NCBI GenBank assembly: GCA_963737705.1
Contig: CAVTTP010000006.1
Location: forward strand, 682,001-746,000
DNA from: PALSA-607 sp963737705
GTDB lineage: Bacteria; Actinomycetota; Actinomycetes; Acidothermales; Acidothermaceae
Direction: 5' to 3'
Length of the DNA: 64,000 nt
The notes beneath the pieces were generated by a model that saw nothing but the letters and a program-made list of their open reading frames with translations, did no database searches and had not been told where the DNA came from. The position numbers and the translations under genes are program-made. Numbering within the stretch: position 1 is the stretch's first letter; each line of letters opens with the position of its first letter. Of this stretch, positions 49,899 through 60,006 are shown one piece after another.

Positions 49899-49955
49899 GG
49901 GGATCAGTCAACTACTCACAGGCCGCGCGCGCGATGCATGCGAGAATCATGGACT

Positions 49956-50933
49956 GTGACCGACACTTCGCTCGACATCGCCGTGCAATCTGTTGGTAAT
50001 GACGACCCGGTTGTGCCTGACGCGGTTTGCGCGGCGGCCGTCGATCTCGCCCGCGAAGCCGCCCAGGCGGTCGCCGGGCGCTCCCCAGTCGGCGACCACG
50101 AAGGTGTCGAGGCCGACGACGAGCGGATCGTCACGCACTTCTTCTCCAGCACGGATCGGGCGTACACCAACTGGCGATGGGCAGTGACCGTCGTCCGCGC
50201 CCCTCGTTCGAAGCACGTCACCGTCGATGAGGTCGTGCTGCTTCCGGGGTCAGGCGCGTTGCTCGCGCCGCCTTGGGTGCCGTGGAGCGAGCGGCTCCAG
50301 GCGGGCGACCTCGGCATTGGCGACGTGCTGCCGACGTCTGCCGACGACCCGCGACTCGTGCCCGGGTATGCCGGAATCGGCCCACATGACGACATCGACG
50401 ACGTCGACACCTTCGACGCCCTTGTGAGCGACATGTGGCTCGGTCGGCCGCGGGTGCTCTCGGAGTACGGCAAGGTCGAGGCCGCGGACCGCTGGTATGA
50501 CGGCGACCACGGCCCGAACGCGCCGATCGCCCGCGCCGCCGAGCTGCACTGCGCATCCTGCGGATTCTTGACGCTGATGCGCGGTCCGCTGAGCCGCGTT
50601 TTCGGTATCTGCGCAAACGAGTACGCGCCCGATGACGGCCGGGTGGTCTCGTTCGACCACGGCTGCGGCGCCCACTCCGAGGCTTTGGTCGCGCAGACTG
50701 AGCCATTGCGCACGCCTGACGACGCGGCGCCCGAGGACGAAGTGCTCGCTATCGACGCGTTCACCGTCGATCCGATTGTCGACGCTCCGGTGATCGACCT
50801 GCCGGCCGACGAGTTGCCGGACGACGGGGTGCTCGAGGACGTTCGCGACGAGACGCCCGACGACGCGACCCCGCAAGACGCGACCCCGCAAGACGCGACC
50901 CCGCAAGACGACGACAGCGCGGGCGCGCACTGA
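49956..50933 (+). CDS. DUF3027 protein
   Basis: A 325-aa soluble protein of the actinobacterial DUF3027 family: HFFSSTDRAYTNWRWAVTVVRA, LLAPPWVPWSERLQAGDLGIGD, YADPD-like spacing replaced by GRPRVLSEYGKVEAADRWY, then a Cys motif (LHCASCGFL ... GICANEYAPDDGRVV) that may bind zinc. The acidic C-terminal tail contains three ATPQD units. GTG at 49956 or ATG at 49938 could be the start. It precedes the GHKL ATPase gene, whose coding overlaps its stop. Confidence 0.85.
   Translation: MTDTSLDIAVQSVGNDDPVVPDAVCAAAVDLAREAAQAVAGRSPVGDHEGVEADDERIVTHFFSSTDRAYTNWRWAVTVVRAPRSKHVTVDEVVLLPGSGALLAPPWVPWSERLQAGDLGIGDVLPTSADDPRLVPGYAGIGPHDDIDDVDTFDALVSDMWLGRPRVLSEYGKVEAADRWYDGDHGPNAPIARAAELHCASCGFLTLMRGPLSRVFGICANEYAPDDGRVVSFDHGCGAHSEALVAQTEPLRTPDDAAPEDEVLAIDAFTVDPIVDAPVIDLPADELPDDGVLEDVRDETPDDATPQDATPQDATPQDDDSAGAH
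50865..50909 (+). repeat. Three 15-bp tandem repeats in the DUF3027 gene
   Basis: GCGACCCCGCAAGAC is repeated three times perfectly, encoding ATPQD repeats in the acidic tail. Length variation between strains is likely. Confidence 0.9.
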
Positions 50934-53831
50934 ACGATCCGTTCGGCACGGCCGCCCTGCGGGCGAACGTGCTGGCCGCGTGGGCCGCTTCGCCGGCCCG
51001 CTTCCGCGAGGACGCGAACGCCGAGGAGGACCTCGTTCTCGGCGGGTACCGCGACCGGGTCCTGATCGAACTCGCCCAAAATGCCTCCGACGCCGCAAGC
51101 AGAGCAGGTGTGCGGGGGCGCCTGCGCTTCGAGCTCAACGCCGCGGACGCTGTGTTGCGCGCCTCGAACACCGGCGCACCACTTGATGCCGCGGGCGTCG
51201 AATCCGCATCGACCTTGCGGGCGTCGGCGAAGCGCGACGACGACGGCTGTCGGCCGGTTCGGTGTCGGATTCGCTGCCGTGCTTGCCGTCAGCAACCAGC
51301 CGAGCATGCTCACGAACTCCGGTTCGGTCACATGGTCGTTGGCCCGTACTCGCGCCGACCTCGCCTCGCTCGCCGTCCCCGAACTTGCTGATGAGGTGCG
51401 CCGCCGCGGTGATGCGCTGCCGATTCTGCGGCTGCCCTACGCAAGCGATGCGCGACCGTCGGACAAGGGATTCGACACCGAGGTCGTGCTGCCCTTGCGC
51501 GACGAGGCCGCGGTCGAACTCGTGCGTCGGTTGCTTTCGGACATCGACGCCGTGCTGTTGCTGACGCTGCCGTCGCTCGCCTCCGTCGAGATCGTCATAG
51601 ACGGCACGGTGCGTGAACTGACCGCGGCGCCAGAGTCGGACGGTGTGATCGTCGACGGCGTGCGCTGGATCGTGCAGGAGACCACGGGCCGACTCGATGC
51701 TGAGCTGCTGCGCGACCGGCCGGTCGAAGAACGCGGCCGCCGTGACTTCGTACTCACCTGGGCGGTGCCGGTCGACAGTGCCGGTTCGCCCGTCGCGATG
51801 CCGACTTCGGTGCCCGCCGTCGTCCATGCACCGACGCCAACGGACGAGCCGCTCACCCTGCCCGCACTGCTCGTCGCCCCGCTGCCGCTCGATCCGACTC
51901 GTCGCCACGTCGCGCCCGGACCGTTGCGTGATGCGCTGCTCGATCACGCCGCGGCGGCGTACGCCGATCTCGTCCGCGGGCTCCCGTCGACGCCGGACGT
52001 GTTGGCACTGGTGCCGGTGTCGGTCGCTGCCGGGTCGATCGACGGCGAGCTGCGCGCCCGCATCCTGCCCCTGCTGCGCGATGTCCCGTTTATTGCGACG
52101 GCTGAGGCCGAGATTCGCATGCGGCCTTCGAACGCAGTGCTGCTGGACGACGCGGGGCTCGCGTCGGATGAGTCGCTCGGCGACGTTCTCGTGCAGGTGT
52201 TGCCTGAGTTGGTGCCGCCGACGTGGGCGCGTCGCGGTGCGACTGCGCTGGCCGCGTTGGGTGTGCGACGCATTCAACTCGGGGCGTTGATCGACGAGTT
52301 GGCAACAGTCGACCGCGAGCCATCATGGTGGCACTCGCTGTACAGCGCGTTGGCTGGCGCAGGGGTGTCGACTGACCTGCTCGCCGGGTTGCCGGTACCG
52401 CTTAGTTCAGGCGGTATGGCGAGATCCGCGCGTGGCTTGCTGATGCCAGGGGAGTTCGGCGACCTGACGGTGCTTGGGCTGCGCACGATCGACCGCGCCG
52501 CGGCCCACCCGTTGTTGTTGCGCTTGGGTGCAGTCGATGCCGAACCACGGGCAGTCTTGCGTGACGACCACGTTCGAGCCGCGGTGGAGAACTCCTACGA
52601 CGCCGACGAACCGCGTGCGGTTGCGGAGGCAGCGCTCGCTCTCGTTGCGGCGGCACGGTTGCAGCCCGGCGATGAGCCATGGCTGGCTGAGTTGGCGTTG
52701 CCGGCCGACGACGGGGAGTTCTATGTCGCCGGCGAACTCCTTATGCCGCAAGGAAAGTTAGCCGCCCTCGTGCTCGACGATGCGCCGTTCGGCACCGTCG
52801 ATTCTGCGCTGGTCGAGCGGTGGGGAGCCTCCACGCTTGAGGCCGTCGGCGTCCTCGAGAGTTTCGCTGTGGTGCGCGGCGACGACGTCATGAGCGCCGA
52901 CCACGACCTCGATCTCGAGGACGAGTACCTCGAGGCTATGCGATCCGTGCTGGCCGTCGATGAGCCTGTGGTCATGGTCGAACTGGTCGGCGTCCGTGAT
53001 CTGGAGTTCGTGCGCGGCGATGCGTGGGACGCCGCGCTGTCGCTTCTCTCGCAGCCACCACTGAGGGCGGCCGTCGTTGAGCAGGCAGTCGTCGTCGGTG
53101 GCGGGCTGCAGGCGCGGGTTCCTTCCTACACTGCATGGTGGCTACGTGAACATCGCGTTGTGAGGGGTCGCCTCCCGACGTCCGACCCTTTGCTTGTCGG
53201 TCTTTTCGACGTTGTCGGCGCCACCGGGGACGACGAGTTCATGGTCGCGGCGGGCGCACTTCGCGACCTGGACGACGCCGATCATGACGAGATTGCGGAC
53301 AGGCTCGGTGATCGCGACCGGGTCGTGACGCGCGAGCAGGTCAAGGCCCTGTATGCGCGTCTTGACCCGCGTGATCCGCCAGCAGAAGTGCGGGCGGTAC
53401 GTGGTGCCGAGCTGGTCGTCGTTGCCCGAGACGACGCCGCGGTTGTCGATCTCCCGGAGTTGCTGCCGTTGCTCGGGGATTACGCCATCGTGCCGGCGTC
53501 GCTTGCCGATGCGACGCGGGTGGCCGACGTGCTCAACGTGGCGTTAGCGAGCGAGCTCGGCGGCTTCGCATTGGTGAGTGAGGGCCGCGCTGATGACGAT
53601 CATTTCGTGCACGACCAACTGCTGGTGGAAGACGTCGACGGCGACGCGAAACAGGTGGCATGGCGCTTCGTCGACGGGGAGTTGCACGTCGATGCGGCTA
53701 CGTTGGAGTTCGGCCTCGGTCGCGGCCGAGCGTGGCGCGACGGGCAGTGGGCGCAGCGCTATTTGGAATCGGAGTTGCTGCGCGGTTCGGCGCCTTCGTC
53801 GTTGCTGCTTGCTGAAGCCGACCTCGACTGA
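50930..53831 (+). pseudogene. Sacsin-type GHKL ATPase gene interrupted by a frameshift
   Basis: Two adjacent frames give one family protein of about 966 aa. Frame 2 (50930 to about 51248) holds DPFGTAALRANVLAAWAA, the N-box VLIELAQNASDAASRAG and the G1 region RASNTGAPLDAAGVES. Frame 3 then continues with VGRFGVGFAAVLAVS (G2 box) to the stop at 53831. One additional base near 51249 (in GACGACGGCTGTCGG) separates them. The frame opens with CTG overlapping the DUF3027 stop (CTGA); GTG 50969 is the first ordinary start. The long downstream half has no other damage, so this may be a sequencing indel rather than decay. Confidence 0.75.
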
Positions 53832-54061
53832 GCTCGCTGGATTCCGCGCCGGCGGAGCAACATCAGCGACAGACCCCACAGGCCGAGCAGGAATCCGCTG
53901 AGGCCCACCCAGACGTACCAGCCGTGTCCGTGGCTGGCCAGTGAGTGGTGCTGGGCCAGCAACACGAAGAACGCGACCAGCCACAATCCCGTGGCCACGA
54001 TGACCGGGGCGAACTCGTTGGTCTGAAAAGGCGGAGGGTCGGGACGACGCGGCACGGCCAT
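53759..54061 (-). CDS. DUF2530 membrane protein
   Basis: A 100-aa protein with two helices (PVIVATGLWLVAFFVLLAQH and YVWVGLSGFLLGLWGLSLML) joined by a short loop, then a basic RRR tail. This fits the small actinobacterial DUF2530 family. Its 3' end overlaps the convergent ATPase gene by 73 nt. Confidence 0.85.
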   Translation of the reverse strand: MAVPRRPDPPPFQTNEFAPVIVATGLWLVAFFVLLAQHHSLASHGHGWYVWVGLSGFLLGLWGLSLMLLRRRGIQRAQSRSASASSNDEGAEPRSNSDSK

Positions 54062-54191
54062 GCCGCTCAGGCTATCCCCGTCCCGGCCCTTCGGAAGTTG
54101 ATCACGTTAAGCAGCCGTACAGGGCCTGGAGCAGGTGTACAGGCCTACCCCAGGTACATCTCGGCTGCCTCGGGCCTGAAGCCGCTATCCG

Positions 54192-54204
54192 TTAGCAAGG
54201 CTAA
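54192..54204. promoter_or_regulatory. Putative MarR operator
   Basis: TTAGCAAGGCTAA is a perfect dyad with a 3-nt centre, 19 nt before the marR start. A second, imperfect GCTAGGCTAA follows at about 54208-54217. The position suits autoregulation. Confidence 0.55.
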
Positions 54205-54222
54205 TGAGCTAGGCTAAGTATC

Positions 54223-54654
54223 ATGCCGTCGACGACTGCGACCTCTGAGCTTGCGAGTGAGTTCCGGGTATCGCTCATGAGGCTTGGTCGTCGGCTCCGG
54301 CTCGAACGGCCCGATGAAGGACCGACTCCTACGCAGCTGGCGGTTCTCGGAACCCTTGAACGGCACGGGCCGATGACGCTTGGCGAGCTTGCCTCACACG
54401 AGAAGGTCCAGCCCCCGTCGATGACGCGTACGACGGCAACCCTTGTCGAACGCGGTCTGCTTACTCGAGTGACCGCAGCTGCAGACCGTCGCCAGGTGCA
54501 GATTGCTATTAGTGACGCCGGTGTGGCGCTGTTGCGCGAAGACCGCAAGCGGCGCGATGCATGGCTCGCTGGCCGTTTCGACAAGCTGACTAGTGACGAG
54601 CGCGCACTGTTGCACCAAGTCGCGCCGTTGCTCGATCGGCTGGCGCAGTCTTGA
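54223..54654 (+). CDS. MarR-family regulator
   Basis: A 143-aa winged-helix protein: PTPTQLAVLGTLERHGPMTL, recognition region VQPPSMTRTTATLVERGLL and the wing DRRQVQIAISDAG. Coupled with the MFS exporter downstream (4-nt overlap TTGA), so it probably represses that pump in the absence of a ligand. Confidence 0.92.
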   Translation: MPSTTATSELASEFRVSLMRLGRRLRLERPDEGPTPTQLAVLGTLERHGPMTLGELASHEKVQPPSMTRTTATLVERGLLTRVTAAADRRQVQIAISDAGVALLREDRKRRDAWLAGRFDKLTSDERALLHQVAPLLDRLAQS

Positions 54655-55952
54655 AAGGTATGTTCCGAGCGCTCTCGGTACGCAACTACCGGCTGTACGC
54701 AAGCGGTCAGGTGGTTTCGAACACCGGTACCTGGATGGCTCGAGTCACGCAGGACTGGCTCGTCTACCACATCCTGACGCACGACAATAGCTTCGCTTTG
54801 GGCGTTGTTACTGCACTGCAATTCCTACCTGCGTTGGCGTTCGGCATGTATGGCGGGATGCTCGGTGACCGCTATCCGAAGCGCGTCGTGCTTGCCATCA
54901 CCCAAAGTGCAATGGCAGTGATGTCGCTGCTCTCCGGAATTCTGATCGTGACGCACACGATGCGGCTCTCGACGATCTGTGTGATCGCGCTGCTGTTTGG
55001 CATCGCATCGGCCCTCGACATGCCGGTCCGGCAGGCGTTCGTCATCGAGATGGTCGGTCGCGACGTTCTGCAGAACGCCGTGAGTCTTAACTCGGCGGCG
55101 TTCAATGTGTCACGAATGATCGGCCCAGCGATCGCGGGCGTGCTCATCGAGGCTTTTGGCGCCGCGCCGGGTTTCTTCCTCAACGGCGTCTCTTACGTCG
55201 CGGTCCTCATCAGCATGTTCGCGATGACGAAGGCCGACCTGCACAGTGCACCGTTGGTGGCACGGACTCGTGGCCAGCTCCGGGAGGCACTGTCGTACGT
55301 GCGCAATCGACCGGAGTTGTTGCTGCCGGTCATGCTGATGGGCTTCATCGGGACGTTCGGCTTCAACTTCCAGATCACCAACGCGCTCATCGCACAGGGC
55401 GTCTTCCACCGCGGTGCGGGCAGCTACGGGCTGCTGTCCACAGCGCAAGCGGTGGGCGCGCTAGTGGGAGCTCTTATTGCGGCACGTCGTCGCCAGCGCC
55501 CTCGGGCGCGGCTGCTGATCATCGCCGCCCTGCTGTTCAGCGTGCTCGTTGCGGCGTCTGGCTTTGCGCCTTCCTACGTGTTGTTCATGCTGTTGTTGCT
55601 GCCGATCGGCGGGGCGGGAATCCTGCTCGCCACATCGTGCAACTCGATGCTGCAACTAAGTGCCGCACCGGAGATACAAGGTCGGGTAATGGCGCTGTAC
55701 ACGACCGTCTTCGTAGGCTGTGCGCCCTTCGGCTCGCTACTGGTCGGCTGGCTCGGCGGGGTGTTCGATCCGCGCTGGGCGCTGTTTGCCGGCGGCGTTA
55801 TCTGCTTCGTCTCCGTGGTCGGATGCGCGCTGTACTACGTGCGCGCTCAGCACCTTGAGATCCGCGTGGCCGACCACGTGTGGTGGCCGCGGAGCCTGGA
55901 TGACGGGGAACTTGAGGACGAAGCGTTGCTAGCCGACGTCCGCTCTCGCTGA
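54651..55952 (+). CDS. MFS transporter (multidrug-exporter type)
   Basis: A 433-aa protein of the MFS_3 (enterobactin/multidrug exporter-like) type: FRALSVRNYRLYASGQVVSN, GMYGGMLGDRYPKRVVL (motif A) and DMPVRQAFVIEMVGRDVL. About 12 helices. The start is TTG 54651 overlapping the marR stop or ATG 54660. Likely a drug or toxin efflux pump controlled by the MarR protein. Confidence 0.9.
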   Translation: MKGMFRALSVRNYRLYASGQVVSNTGTWMARVTQDWLVYHILTHDNSFALGVVTALQFLPALAFGMYGGMLGDRYPKRVVLAITQSAMAVMSLLSGILIVTHTMRLSTICVIALLFGIASALDMPVRQAFVIEMVGRDVLQNAVSLNSAAFNVSRMIGPAIAGVLIEAFGAAPGFFLNGVSYVAVLISMFAMTKADLHSAPLVARTRGQLREALSYVRNRPELLLPVMLMGFIGTFGFNFQITNALIAQGVFHRGAGSYGLLSTAQAVGALVGALIAARRRQRPRARLLIIAALLFSVLVAASGFAPSYVLFMLLLLPIGGAGILLATSCNSMLQLSAAPEIQGRVMALYTTVFVGCAPFGSLLVGWLGGVFDPRWALFAGGVICFVSVVGCALYYVRAQHLEIRVADHVWWPRSLDDGELEDEALLADVRSR

Positions 55953-55975
55953 ACGGTTGCGAATGCGTTGCACTT

Positions 55976-56707
55976 CTAACGTGTACGTCGTCGTAGGGTT
56001 GCCGCAGCCAGGCAGAGTCCGATGATCGCGCAGCACATGACGACGACAGTGTCGCGCCAATAGCCGCCGTCCAGCGAAGCTGAGTTGGTGACTCGCTGCA
56101 GTGCGTCGACTGCGTACGACAGAGGCATGACGTTGGAAACCCATCGCAACACGGTCGCCATTTGGTCGCGGGGATGGAACAGGCCGCACAGCAGTAGTTG
56201 GGGCAATACGACCACGGGCATGAACTGCAGGGCTTGGAATTCGGTGTGGGCAAAGGCACTTGCAAGCAGGCCGAGTGCCACGCCAAGGATCGCGTTCAAC
56301 CCGGCGACGACGAGCAGCCAGCCAATGTTGCCGGCAATGGAAAGTCCGAGCCACAGGCTGACAAGGGTGGCGACGACTACCTGCACGATGGCGAATGCGG
56401 AAAACGCGATGGCATATCCGGCGAGCAGGTCGAGCTTAGCCATTGGTGTGGTGAGCAGCCGCTCAAGTGTGCCGGATGTGCGTTCCCGCAGCATCGTAAT
56501 CGAGGTAATCAGGAACATCATCAAGAACGGGAAGAAACCCAGCAGCGCTGGCGCGACGTGGTCAAAAACCGTGGGAGAGTCAAACACGTAACGGAGCAGC
56601 ACCATAAGCAGGGACGGGACGACGATCATCAGCGCCACTGTGCGGGGATCGTGGACGAGCTGGGTCAGCACGCGCCTCGCAGTCGCCAAGAATGCGCGGG
56701 GGATCAT
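55976..56707 (-). CDS. ABC-2 type exporter permease
   Basis: A 243-aa membrane protein with six helices: VHDPRTVALMIVVPSLLMVLL, TMLRERTSGTLERLLTTPMAK (ABC-2 coupling loop) and the final LSYAVDALQRV region. The ATG overlaps the ATPase gene stop (ATGA). Pairs with the ATPase for export of an unknown substrate. Confidence 0.92.
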   Translation of the reverse strand: MIPRAFLATARRVLTQLVHDPRTVALMIVVPSLLMVLLRYVFDSPTVFDHVAPALLGFFPFLMMFLITSITMLRERTSGTLERLLTTPMAKLDLLAGYAIAFSAFAIVQVVVATLVSLWLGLSIAGNIGWLLVVAGLNAILGVALGLLASAFAHTEFQALQFMPVVVLPQLLLCGLFHPRDQMATVLRWVSNVMPLSYAVDALQRVTNSASLDGGYWRDTVVVMCCAIIGLCLAAATLRRRTR

Positions 56708-57453
56708 GCCGCACGCACTAGGTGCAGGAACGCGGCGTCCATGCTGGTCTCACCGGTGCGCTGCTTCAAGGCGTCAGGCGACTCATGTGCCAGCACCTGT
56801 CCCTCGCGCAAGAGCAGTAGCGAGTCGCAGCGCTCGGCTTCGTCCATCACATGGCTGGACACCAGCAGCGTCGTGCCGCGATGAGCAAGCCTGTGGAAGA
56901 GCGCCCATAGATCTTCGCGCAGCACGGGATCGAGCCCGACGGTCGGCTCGTCGAGCACCAGCAGCCTAGGTGTGCCGAGCATTGCTGCAGCCAGGCTGAC
57001 CCGCGATCGCTGGCCGCCCGACAGGCGACCGGCCAGACGGTGAGCGCAGCTTCCGAGGTCGACCTCGGTCACTACGCGCTCGACATCGGACGGCGGTGCG
57101 CCGAGCGCGGCGGCGAAGTACCGCAGGTTCTGCACCACGCTGAGGTCGTCGTAGACAGCCGCCGCCTGCGAGGCATACCCCACCTGTGATCGCAGCGGGC
57201 GACCGCCGGCGGGGAACCCGAGCACCGTGACCGTTCCTGCGGCTACGAGTTGGATGCCAAGGATGCACCGAAGCAGCGTCGTCTTCCCCGAGCCACTCGG
57301 GCCGAGGACGCCGGTGATGCCGCCACCCGCGATGTCGAAGGTCAGATCGCGTAGCACGTCGTTGCCACCACGCACGACGCGTAGGTCGGCGACCGAGATA
57401 GCCGGAGCTGCATCACTTCCCGAGCGAGTTCCGCCGTTCACGTCATGGCTCAT
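56704..57453 (-). CDS. ABC exporter ATPase
   Basis: A 249-aa ATPase: Walker A GPSGSGKTTLLRCILG, signature LSGGQRSRVSLAAAML, Walker B LLVLDEPTVGLDP and H-loop VSSHVMDEAERC. Of the daunorubicin-resistance/ABC-2 type. ATG 57453 was chosen over an upstream TTG at 57486. Confidence 0.92.
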   Translation of the reverse strand: MSHDVNGGTRSGSDAAPAISVADLRVVRGGNDVLRDLTFDIAGGGITGVLGPSGSGKTTLLRCILGIQLVAAGTVTVLGFPAGGRPLRSQVGYASQAAAVYDDLSVVQNLRYFAAALGAPPSDVERVVTEVDLGSCAHRLAGRLSGGQRSRVSLAAAMLGTPRLLVLDEPTVGLDPVLREDLWALFHRLAHRGTTLLVSSHVMDEAERCDSLLLLREGQVLAHESPDALKQRTGETSMDAAFLHLVRAA

Positions 57454-57519
57454 AGCCGCAGCATCGCACGAGCCGCTCAAGGGCAATTGGCCAAGCGACC
57501 ACTTCCGGCTGCGGCGAAC

Positions 57520-58371
57520 TCAGTGGCCGATGCGATCGGAATCTTGCGCTGTCGACTCGCCCCGGTCGAGTTCCGCGATTCGCGCCATGTCGTCCTCCGT
57601 TAATGCGAAGTCGAAGATCTCGATGTTCTCGGCCATCCGTTCCACGTTGCCAGACTTTGGCACAGTCGAGACGCCTATCTCGATACACCAACGCAACGCG
57701 ATCTGCGCCGGTGTCCGGTCGTGCGCGCGCGCGATCTCGACGATGGTCGCATTCCGGAGTAAGGATGCGCCTGGGCCGCCGAGCGGACTCCACGCCTGGG
57801 TGACGATGCCATGCGCTGCGTGATACGCGCGCGCTTCGACCCTCGCGAGTGTGGGATCGAGTTCGATCTGATTCACCGCGGGCACGATCTCGGTGTCCTT
57901 GCGCAGCCGGTCGAGATGTGCGGGCTTGAAGTTCGACACCCCGATCGACTTGGTCTTGCCGTCGGCGAGTAACTGCTCGAACGTCTTCCAGGTGTCGACG
58001 TACAGGTCGCGACGAGGAAGCGGCCAGTGGATCAACAGCAAGTCGACGTAGTCGAGACCCATGCGTCGCAGTGAATCGTCGAGGGCGCCAAGTGCCCGAC
58101 CCGCACCTTGGAATTCGCCGTCGAACTTCGTCGTGACGAACAGCTCTTCGCGAGGCACGCCAGCGGCGTTCACGCCCGCGCCGACCGCGGCTTCGTTCCC
58201 GTATCGAAACGCCGTGTCGAAGAGCCGGTAACCGATGTCGATGGCGGCAATGACCAACTCGGTGCCAGGCCTGCCGTTCAGGGTGTAGGTGCCCAGGCCT
58301 AACTGTGGCATCTGCAGGCCGCTGTTCAGGGTCAGTGTCGGCGAAGGTGCGTGCGCCACGTTGTCATCCAA
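57520..58371 (-). CDS. Aldo/keto reductase
   Basis: A 283-aa TIM-barrel oxidoreductase. Catalytic tetrad positions: Asp and Tyr in FDTAFRYGNE, Lys in FVTTKFDGE and His in LLIHWPLP. NADPH contacts: IGVSNFKPAHL, QAWSPLGGPG and STVPKSGNVERMAEN. Similar to 2,5-diketo-D-gluconate reductases. A TTG (58371) or GTG (58359) start is possible. Confidence 0.92.
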   Translation of the reverse strand: MDDNVAHAPSPTLTLNSGLQMPQLGLGTYTLNGRPGTELVIAAIDIGYRLFDTAFRYGNEAAVGAGVNAAGVPREELFVTTKFDGEFQGAGRALGALDDSLRRMGLDYVDLLLIHWPLPRRDLYVDTWKTFEQLLADGKTKSIGVSNFKPAHLDRLRKDTEIVPAVNQIELDPTLARVEARAYHAAHGIVTQAWSPLGGPGASLLRNATIVEIARAHDRTPAQIALRWCIEIGVSTVPKSGNVERMAENIEIFDFALTEDDMARIAELDRGESTAQDSDRIGH

Positions 58372-58403
58372 TCTCGTTTGGACTTCTGAACTTAGCTGGC
58401 GGC

Positions 58404-59996
58404 CTAGGTGGTTGCGGGCGTCGGCTCCGGCTTGGCCATGCGCGAGTGCATCAATGCGTAGACGGACGTCGGGGGCGGCTGTTGTGTGAGGGCGAGCAGG
58501 AAGGTCTCGCGGTCGAGGCTGAGGGTGTCGACCTCATCGGTGGCCGTGACGGTGGCGGTTCGCGGAGTCGGAAAGAGCAGGGCGATTTCGCCGACGCCGG
58601 TGCCTGGTCCGAGATGGTTGATGAGCGAACCGTTCTGAGTGATGTCGACGTGTCCATTCACGATGACCTGGTAGACATCGCCGAGCTCGCCCTGTGTCAT
58701 GAGCGCGCTGCCAGCAGCGAAGGTGTGGGGTAGGGCCGCGCGTCCGAGTGACTCGAGCATCGCGGCTCCAAGGTGAGCAAGTGTTGCGACCTGACGCAGC
58801 GCGGCAACGCGCTCGAAGGCACCGAGAGCCTTGCCTTCTGCGGTCGCGATCGGTCGCAGTACGACTATCGCCGCCGCGAGCAGAATTCCCGCAATTGCCA
58901 AGCAGGTGCCGTTGATTCCGGCAGCGCTGACGAGGGCGGGCACGAGCAGCGCACCCGCGAGCAACATCGCTGACTCCAACGCCTCGGCGGCAGCAAAGAC
59001 GTGGCCGACAAGGCGCAGTTCGGTCAGGCGCTGAAGCGTTGCCCGGCAGGCAACGAGCATGATCGCGCCGGCAGTGCCGATCGCGACGAATACCGCGCCC
59101 GCCGCGACCGGCGATGTTGTCGCGCACAGCGCCGCAACTGTGCCGCCCGAGACGATGCCCGACGCGACCGCGGCTGGCCAAAGCCGCCGGCGTCCGATCA
59201 GCAGCACCGACGCCGTCCCGCCTAATATCGCGCCCGCGCCTAGTGCGGTGCCGTACCAGCCGGCACTGGCGATGCTCCCGTGCGTGCGGTCGGGGATCGC
59301 GACGATGAGCAGATCGAGGCAGCCGATGAGCAGGCCTTGAGCAGTCAGCAACAGCAGGGCCGCACGGGGTCCGGGCGCTTTCGCGATCAGGCGTAACGCA
59401 CCCATGAGCTTGAGCGGCTCGTCGTCCTCCAGCAACTCGACTTCGCCTCCGGGAGGTAGCCGGAACGCGAGAAGAGCGGCGAGGCCGGCGATCGCCGCAA
59501 ACGCGAGGAAGGCCACCGGAAAGTTTGCGACCAACAGGCACACCGCGGTCGCGGCGGGGCCGATGAGTGTTGCCGCACCATCGAGCCAGCCGAGCAGCAC
59601 GTGGGCGCGGGTGATGCTTCTTGCGTCGGGCGTCAGCACCGGCAGCAGCGCCGAAATCGCGGGTCTGCTGGTGACCATCGCCGTTGCTGCAACCACGGCG
59701 GCCGCGAACGTCACCAACACTGGCGCACCTTGCCCGATGCACAACGCGATCGTGGCCAGACCGGCCGCCTGAACGACCATGCCCCAAGCCAGGACGGCGC
59801 GTGCGTGAAACTTGACGAGCAAGTTGCCGGTACCCAAGGCGGCGAGGGTCGCCGGGATCAGCGACGCGACGAGAACGACTCCTGCTTCGCGGACGCCGCC
59901 GCGGTGGTTGGCGTAGATGGTGACGGCAATCCACGAGCCGTATTCGCTGGTCTTGAAGCAGCCAAAAATGAACGCTAGGCCGCGCAGACCTTTCAC
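58404..59996 (-). CDS. MFS protein fused to a cyclic-nucleotide-binding domain
   Basis: A 530-aa protein. Residues 1-390 are MFS-like with about 10-12 helices. Residues about 410-510 form a cNMP-binding beta-barrel: SALMTQGELGDVYQVIVNG, then the phosphate-binding cassette GEIALLFPTPRTATV, then DTLSLDRETFLLAL. The cassette Arg and Glu are present, so cAMP or cGMP binding is plausible. It could be a transporter gated by a cyclic nucleotide. GTG start. Confidence 0.88.
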   Translation of the reverse strand: MKGLRGLAFIFGCFKTSEYGSWIAVTIYANHRGGVREAGVVLVASLIPATLAALGTGNLLVKFHARAVLAWGMVVQAAGLATIALCIGQGAPVLVTFAAAVVAATAMVTSRPAISALLPVLTPDARSITRAHVLLGWLDGAATLIGPAATAVCLLVANFPVAFLAFAAIAGLAALLAFRLPPGGEVELLEDDEPLKLMGALRLIAKAPGPRAALLLLTAQGLLIGCLDLLIVAIPDRTHGSIASAGWYGTALGAGAILGGTASVLLIGRRRLWPAAVASGIVSGGTVAALCATTSPVAAGAVFVAIGTAGAIMLVACRATLQRLTELRLVGHVFAAAEALESAMLLAGALLVPALVSAAGINGTCLAIAGILLAAAIVVLRPIATAEGKALGAFERVAALRQVATLAHLGAAMLESLGRAALPHTFAAGSALMTQGELGDVYQVIVNGHVDITQNGSLINHLGPGTGVGEIALLFPTPRTATVTATDEVDTLSLDRETFLLALTQQPPPTSVYALMHSRMAKPEPTPATT

Positions 59997-60006
59997 GCCG
60001 AACAGG

